A stretch of 38,249 bases of DNA from the NCBI GenBank assembly GCA_030538115.1, contig JAUNUP010000027.1, forward strand, positions 1 to 38,249, given 5' to 3'. The DNA comes from Dermatophilus congolensis (GTDB lineage Bacteria > Actinomycetota > Actinomycetes > Actinomycetales > Dermatophilaceae). The notes beneath the pieces were generated by a model. The model saw nothing but the letters and a program-made list of their open reading frames with translations, was not told the DNA's origin and did not search any database. Positions within the stretch are counted from its first letter, which is position 1. The number at the start of each line of letters is the position of its first letter. A program made the position numbers and the translations under genes. Below are positions 34,094 through 38,249 of this stretch, one piece after another.

Positions 34094-35455
34094 TCAGATC
34101 GGGTCGATCGGGTTGACGGGCGGCACCGGGCCGAGGGCGCGGCGGCCGCGGCGCGGGCACTCCGAGGTGTAGTGGCCGATCGACAGGCAGTGGCCGCACC
34201 GGGCCGCCCGCGGCGGTGGCGGCAGCGGGAGAGGCTTGCGCACCGGACGCGAGAACGTGCCCGAACCCGGCTCCGGCGCCTTCGGTTGCGTGGGCGGGAT
34301 GAGGTCGTCGAAGTAGCCCGGCAGTCTCACGGAGGTCGCCACTGCGCGCAAGTGGCGCAGGTGCGTCGGCCCCAGTGTTGGCGTCGTCTCGAACGCGACC
34401 TGCCGCAGGAGTTCGCAGAAGCGTTCGAGAATCGCCCGCAATGCCGACGGGGCGAATCCCGCCTGAGCGGCCAGCCCGGTGAGCTCGCGTGCCTCCGCTG
34501 TCACGACGTGCCCCCGAGAGAGCAGGGTCGTGAGCATCTCGACGTACGCCGCCGCGCGGGCGTCGTGGATTTCGAGGGCGCTGATCGACATGTTCCGCAT
34601 GAGGTTGTCGAGCCACGGGTCGGCAGCCGCAGCCGGAGGTCGCGTGGTGCGCGGATGCCCCGGTGGCACGCCCCTCGAGCCGACCGACCGGGGGAGCTCC
34701 GGCAGGGGCGGCACCGGGTACACCAGCGACCCGCTGTGTCGTACGAGCAGGTGCGGGGCGAGATCGGCGAGGGTCGCGGCCTCCGCTGCGGCCGAACCGT
34801 CGGGGGAGTGGCGCAGCCCGAGATGTGCTGCGACCGTGCCGAGTCGGTGGTTTCGGGTCGGCACGGTGAGCTGGCTCAACCGTGTCGCGCACAGGGCAGG
34901 CACGCTGGGTGCGAGCAGACCGGTGCGGAGGAATTCGTGCAGCAAGAACCCCTCGACGTAGTCGGCGTTGTGGGCCAGCACCACCGCTCCGCCGAGCATC
35001 GACACGAGGTGCCCGGCGATGTCGGCGAACTCAGGGGCGTCGTCGAGGTCGTGTTCGGTCAGGCCGTGTACGGAGCCGAGCCCGAGCGGGCGGCTTCCGG
35101 GGTTCAGGAGGGTCGACCATGCCTCGGTCGGTCGGCCGTCGGCGGCCAGGCGTACGACGGCGATCTCGACGATCCGATCTTGCGTCGGAGACAGACCGGT
35201 CGTGGCGATCGACAGCATCGCGTAGGGCCCCTGGTGGCGGTGGCCGGTCAGCGTGGGGCCCGTCGCGCGGATGCCGTAGCCGAACAGGCGCGTCGAACCC
35301 TCGGAGCGCCTCGCCGAACCGCCGATGGGCGCAGGTTGAGTGATGCGCACCGCGGGGCGGCGGGGTGGGGTGGTCCGTTCCGGGACGAGTGAGCGGAGCA
35401 CAGCCCAGGCCAGCCCGACCGCGACGACCACGGCCAGCACCTCGAGCAACTCCAC
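34094..35455 (-). CDS. Membrane-anchored, degenerate DEDDh exonuclease-fold protein with zinc knuckle
   Basis: A 453-residue protein. Residues 4-23 form a membrane helix. Residues about 76-240 follow the DnaQ-type exonuclease pattern: ML(S)I(A)TTGLSPTQDRIVEIAVVRL, NPGSRPLGLGSVHGLTEHDL, VVLAHNADYVEGFL and RNHRLGTVAAHLGL. The DxE of motif I reads S82-I-A84, the motif II Asp is Val, and the motif III HxxxxD is not evident, so nuclease activity is doubtful. Residues about 275-385 are a helical region. C420-x2-C423-x4-H428-x4-C433 is a perfect CCHC zinc knuckle, followed by a basic and Pro-rich end. GTG 35455 is the best start (GACGAGG upstream). It probably binds nucleic acid at the membrane; this is inference. 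Confidence 0.8.
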   Translation of the reverse strand: MELLEVLAVVVAVGLAWAVLRSLVPERTTPPRRPAVRITQPAPIGGSARRSEGSTRLFGYGIRATGPTLTGHRHQGPYAMLSIATTGLSPTQDRIVEIAVVRLAADGRPTEAWSTLLNPGSRPLGLGSVHGLTEHDLDDAPEFADIAGHLVSMLGGAVVLAHNADYVEGFLLHEFLRTGLLAPSVPALCATRLSQLTVPTRNHRLGTVAAHLGLRHSPDGSAAAEAATLADLAPHLLVRHSGSLVYPVPPLPELPRSVGSRGVPPGHPRTTRPPAAAADPWLDNLMRNMSISALEIHDARAAAYVEMLTTLLSRGHVVTAEARELTGLAAQAGFAPSALRAILERFCELLRQVAFETTPTLGPTHLRHLRAVATSVRLPGYFDDLIPPTQPKAPEPGSGTFSRPVRKPLPLPPPPRAARCGHCLSIGHYTSECPRRGRRALGPVPPVNPIDPI

Positions 35456-35747
35456 CTGGCCTCGTCTCCCGCCGGTGCGCCACCGACCTCTCGTTCACGT
35501 CGCTGCGCGGTCTGCGCATCCCCGGTCCAGTCGGCATCGGGAGAGGGCCTCTGAGCGAGTCGGGTGCGAACCGGGCGTGCGCTGCCTCGGAGGCGTGTGC
35601 GGGGGCCGCCGCTTCGACGCCGCTTCGATGCCGTACCGACCCGCGCGTCGAGCCGGGAGACTTGCCGAACACCCCTGCTTGACACCCGGAATCGGATGCA
35701 TTGGGCTGATCGGCATGGATCAGCACGGCGAACCGGAGGCCGACGGC

Positions 35748-36596
35748 ATGGACAACGGCAGCGCTTCAGGTGAGGCCGAGAGTTCGCCTCCTGACGCTGC
35801 GGTCGTCGACCGGGCGCTTGGAGCGTTGACCGGACTGCGCGTGGGCGAGATCCTCGGCGCGGAGACGGACGGCCTGCCCTCCGTGGCTGCCACGGCGGCC
35901 CTCCAGACGGCGTTTCCCGATTTCGGAGTCGACTCGCCCGGCTTCACGGCCACGCTGACGGGCGTGGGCGGCGAGGCGACCTCCGCGCGGCCGGCCGGTA
36001 CGACTCCCGTGCCTCCCGCGTGGGTCACCACCGCCGTGGCCACCGCGCTCGCGGTGCCCGCAGATCCCATTGCCGACCTGGTGAAGGCGCTCGCAGAACG
36101 CCTCGCGCTCGACGACCGCGACCGGCTCACCTTTGCGGCTGCAGCCGCCGTCGCCGCCAGCGTGAGCGCGGCGCTCGACAACACTCCCTGGTCGCAGTGT
36201 CTGTCGTTGGCCATCTCGGCCGCGGACCTGGCCGAGAGCACGGCGGGTGTCTATCGACCCGGCGCGAGCGTGGGTGCCCGTATGGCCTGGGCACACGCCC
36301 TGGCCGCGCGCGCCGAAGATCCCGTCGCCGTCGTCGAGCTGCTCGTCGGAGCCTCGGACGCGCCGCAAGAGGCTGTGCCCGCGGCGTTCGCGATGGTCGG
36401 CGTGCACTCGACATCCGATGGGCCGCAGCCGATGGCGGCGATCCAGGCGGCGGCGGGGCTCGGGGGTCGAGCGGGCCTGATCACGCCGATCGTCGGTGCG
36501 CTCGCGGGTGGCGTGGCTGGTGTCGGGGCGTTTCCGCCGCATCTGCGCGACGACATCGACCTAACCCCCGTACTACGGCACCGTCACGACGGCTAA
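35748..36596 (+). CDS. ADP-ribosylglycohydrolase-like protein, probably inactive
   Basis: A 282-residue Ala/Val-rich protein. DRALGALTGLRVGEILGAETDG (about 21-42) matches the start of the ADP-ribosylglycohydrolase fold (usually GALxGxxxGDALG), and VPAAFAMVGVHS...AAAGLGGRAGLITPIVGALAGGVAG matches its end (usually GGDTDTxAAIxGAIxGA). The Asp of the first motif is Glu, and the DTD metal site is replaced by RAG, so hydrolase activity is unlikely. ATG 35748 has GGAGG 8 nt upstream; ATG 35715 is possible. A TTGACA at 35679-35684 has no good -10 partner. It is divergent from the exonuclease-like gene across 292 nt with nothing else visible, and just upstream of the HerA-like gene. Confidence 0.65.
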   Translation: MDNGSASGEAESSPPDAAVVDRALGALTGLRVGEILGAETDGLPSVAATAALQTAFPDFGVDSPGFTATLTGVGGEATSARPAGTTPVPPAWVTTAVATALAVPADPIADLVKALAERLALDDRDRLTFAAAAAVAASVSAALDNTPWSQCLSLAISAADLAESTAGVYRPGASVGARMAWAHALAARAEDPVAVVELLVGASDAPQEAVPAAFAMVGVHSTSDGPQPMAAIQAAAGLGGRAGLITPIVGALAGGVAGVGAFPPHLRDDIDLTPVLRHRHDG

Positions 36597-36599
36597 CCT
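36594..36599 (+). promoter_or_regulatory. -10 box of a leaderless gene
   Basis: TAACCT ends 6 nt before GTG 36606, with no ribosome site in between. It lies partly inside the stop region of the preceding gene. Confidence 0.5.
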
Positions 36600-36605
36600 G
36601 GCGCC

Positions 36606-38228
36606 GTGACTGACAGCGCTGCGCAACTCGACGCCATCCGCTCCGGCTACTCGTTCGCGGGTGCCTCCCTCCAGTTCGGGGCCGCCATGAGCGCCGACGC
36701 CGGCGCGGAGCCCGTGCCGCACCCCGATATTCCGGTGAACCTGCCCCTGTCGGTGATGAACCGGCACGGCCTCGTCGCCGGGGCCACTGGTACCGGCAAA
36801 ACGAAGACCCTGCAGCTCATGGCCGAGCAGCTCTCCGCCAACGGTGTGCCGGTGTTTCTCGCCGACATCAAGGGCGACCTGTCCGGCCTCGCGCAGGCCG
36901 GGGAGGGCAACGACAAGCTCACCGCTCGCACGCAGGGCATCGGGCAGCAGTGGGCCGGCCAGGCGTTTCCGGCCGAGTTCTTCTCGCTCGGCGGGCAGGG
37001 CGCGGGTGTGCCGATCCGGGCGACGATCACCTCGTTCGGGCCGCTGCTGCTCTCGAAGGTGCTGGGGCTCAACGCGACCCAAGAGTCGAGCCTCGGCCTC
37101 GTCTTCCACTACGCCGACAAGCGCGGCCTGCCGCTGCTCGACCTCAAAGACCTGCGCGCGGTGGTGCAGCACCTCACCTCCGACGAGGGCAAGGCCGACC
37201 TCAAGGAGCTGGGCGGGCTCTCGTCGGCGACGGCGGGCGTGATCCTGCGCAAGCTCATCGCGTTCACCGACCAAGGCGCGGAGGCGTTCTTCGGCGAGCC
37301 CGAACTCGACACCTCGCAGCTCCTGCGCACCGCCCCGGACGGGCGCGGCATCATCTCGATCCTCGAACTGCCCGCCGTGCAGGACCGGCCCGCGCTGTTC
37401 TCGACGTTCCTCATGTGGCTGCTCGCCGACCTGTTCCAAGACCTGCCCGAGGTCGGCGACATCGACAAGCCCAAGCTCGTCTTCTTCTTCGACGAGGCGC
37501 ACCTGCTTTTCGACGACGCGAGCAAGGAGTTCGTCAACCAGATCGAGCAGACCGTGCGGCTCATCCGCTCGAAGGGCGTCGGCGTCTTCTTCGTCACGCA
37601 GACCCCCAAAGACGTGCCCTCGGGCGTGCTCGCTCAGCTCGGTAACCGGGTGCAGCACGCCCTGCGCGCGTTCACGCCGGAGGATGCGAAGGCTCTGTCG
37701 TCGACCGTGAAGACGTTCCCGAAGAGCGAGTACGACCTCGAATCGCTGTTGACGCAGCTCGGTACCGGCGAGGCCGTGATCACGGTGCTCTCGGAGCGGG
37801 GTGCGCCGACGCCTGTGGCCTGGACCCGCATGCGCGCGCCGCAGTCACTCATGGCCCCCGCCGCGGAGGCGACCGTGACCGGCATCATCAACGCGTCGCC
37901 GCTCAACGCCCAGTACGCGACCCCGGTCGACCGGGAGTCGGCGTACGAGATGCTCACGGCGAAGCTCGCCCCCGCGGGTGCCCCGCAGGGCTCACCACAG
38001 GATTCCCTGCCGAGTGAGACCTATCAGGCCCCGATCCCGCCGGTCGAAGACCGCCCCGCGGCCCCGGCCCCGGCTCCGGCGCCCGAGAAGCCCGCGAAGG
38101 AAGAGCCGGGCATGGTGCAGCAGGTCATCGAGAGCCCGATGTTCAAGTCGATGATGCGCAGCGCAGGCACGGTCATCGGCCGAGAAATCACCCGCTCGAT
38201 CTTCGGAACGGCAAAACGCCGCCGCTGA
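36606..38228 (+). CDS. HerA-like (DUF853) P-loop ATPase
   Basis: A 540-residue protein of the HerA/FtsK-related DUF853 family (YjgR in E. coli). Walker A GATGTGKT is at residues 59-66, LADIKGDLSGLAQ follows, Walker B LVFFFDEAHLLFDD is near residue 295, then the sensor region GVGVFFVTQTPKDVPSGVLAQLGNRVQHALRAF. The C-terminus has a Pro/Ala linker (about 460-500) and a basic end (GREITRSIFGTAKRRR). The family is a predicted DNA translocase/helicase of unknown role. GTG 36606 starts leaderlessly. No NurA-type nuclease gene is adjacent. The last 21 nt of the window after its stop hold nothing recognisable. Confidence 0.92.
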   Translation: MTDSAAQLDAIRSGYSFAGASLQFGAAMSADAGAEPVPHPDIPVNLPLSVMNRHGLVAGATGTGKTKTLQLMAEQLSANGVPVFLADIKGDLSGLAQAGEGNDKLTARTQGIGQQWAGQAFPAEFFSLGGQGAGVPIRATITSFGPLLLSKVLGLNATQESSLGLVFHYADKRGLPLLDLKDLRAVVQHLTSDEGKADLKELGGLSSATAGVILRKLIAFTDQGAEAFFGEPELDTSQLLRTAPDGRGIISILELPAVQDRPALFSTFLMWLLADLFQDLPEVGDIDKPKLVFFFDEAHLLFDDASKEFVNQIEQTVRLIRSKGVGVFFVTQTPKDVPSGVLAQLGNRVQHALRAFTPEDAKALSSTVKTFPKSEYDLESLLTQLGTGEAVITVLSERGAPTPVAWTRMRAPQSLMAPAAEATVTGIINASPLNAQYATPVDRESAYEMLTAKLAPAGAPQGSPQDSLPSETYQAPIPPVEDRPAAPAPAPAPEKPAKEEPGMVQQVIESPMFKSMMRSAGTVIGREITRSIFGTAKRRR

Positions 38229-38249
38229 CGACCACGGATGCCGCCCCTG

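Noticed and set aside
1..38249. CRISPR arrays, insertion sequences, prophage or integrase genes
   Set aside because: I looked for spaced repeats, transposase motifs and terminal inverted repeats and saw none; the catabolic island has no visible mobility gene.

Overview
The window is GC-rich, densely coded DNA from an actinobacterium. The evidence is the strong G/C bias at third codon positions, many GTG starts, a very large NAD-type glutamate dehydrogenase, and TANNNT -10 boxes 6-7 nt before some start codons (leaderless genes). I would guess the order Micrococcales, but the sequence alone does not fix the genus. No intergenic stretch is longer than about 300 nt.

Layout. Positions 1-4352 hold the end of a tRNA-Arg with its terminator, then a three-gene operon: a small NAD(P)H:flavin reductase-like protein, a three-domain FMN_red/FMN_bind/flavocytochrome-c-type enoate reductase, and the ApbE flavin transferase needed to attach its covalent FMN. 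This matches the organisation of the soluble NADH:cinnamate (2-enoate) reductase CrdAB of Vibrio. Positions 4366-9699 hold the giant glutamate dehydrogenase (minus strand) and a membrane-anchored DUF4232-like protein.

Positions 9703-27111 are an accessory catabolic island of 18 genes. One arm on the minus strand (14773 down to 9703) encodes a MmgE/PrpD protein, a VOC dioxygenase-like protein, an alpha/beta (C-C type) hydrolase, an HpaH-type hydratase, an HpaI-type aldolase and a CMD-family protein. The divergent arm on the plus strand encodes a reduced-flavin aromatic hydroxylase of the C2/HsaA type and a C1-type flavin reductase carrying a C-terminal MarR-like domain. A double (tandem-fused) TetR regulator and an IclR regulator follow, divergently transcribed from a palindrome-rich promoter. 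Next comes an SsuABC-like ABC importer (lipoprotein, two permeases, ATPase), then a CaiB/BaiF CoA-transferase, a glutaryl-CoA dehydrogenase and a succinate/glutarate-semialdehyde-type dehydrogenase. Read together: import of an aromatic (or aromatic-like) acid, hydroxylation, ring fission, hydrolysis/hydration/aldol cleavage to pyruvate plus a semialdehyde, oxidation of the semialdehyde, and drainage of a C5 diacid through glutaryl-CoA. The substrate is not known. The combination of a meta-cleavage-like lower pathway with a glutarate module is the most interesting system here.

Positions 27240-38228 look like core genome: a histidine phosphatase coupled to NAD(P)HX dehydratase, membrane proteins, a VOC protein, a PH-domain membrane protein with a small membrane protein upstream, upp, tadA, tRNA-Ser(CGA), a Cof-type HAD phosphatase and an HerA/DUF853 ATPase. 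Two divergent genes in this part look like degenerate enzymes: a membrane-anchored DEDDh exonuclease fold without its catalytic acids but with a CCHC zinc knuckle, and an ADP-ribosylglycohydrolase-like protein without its metal-binding aspartates.
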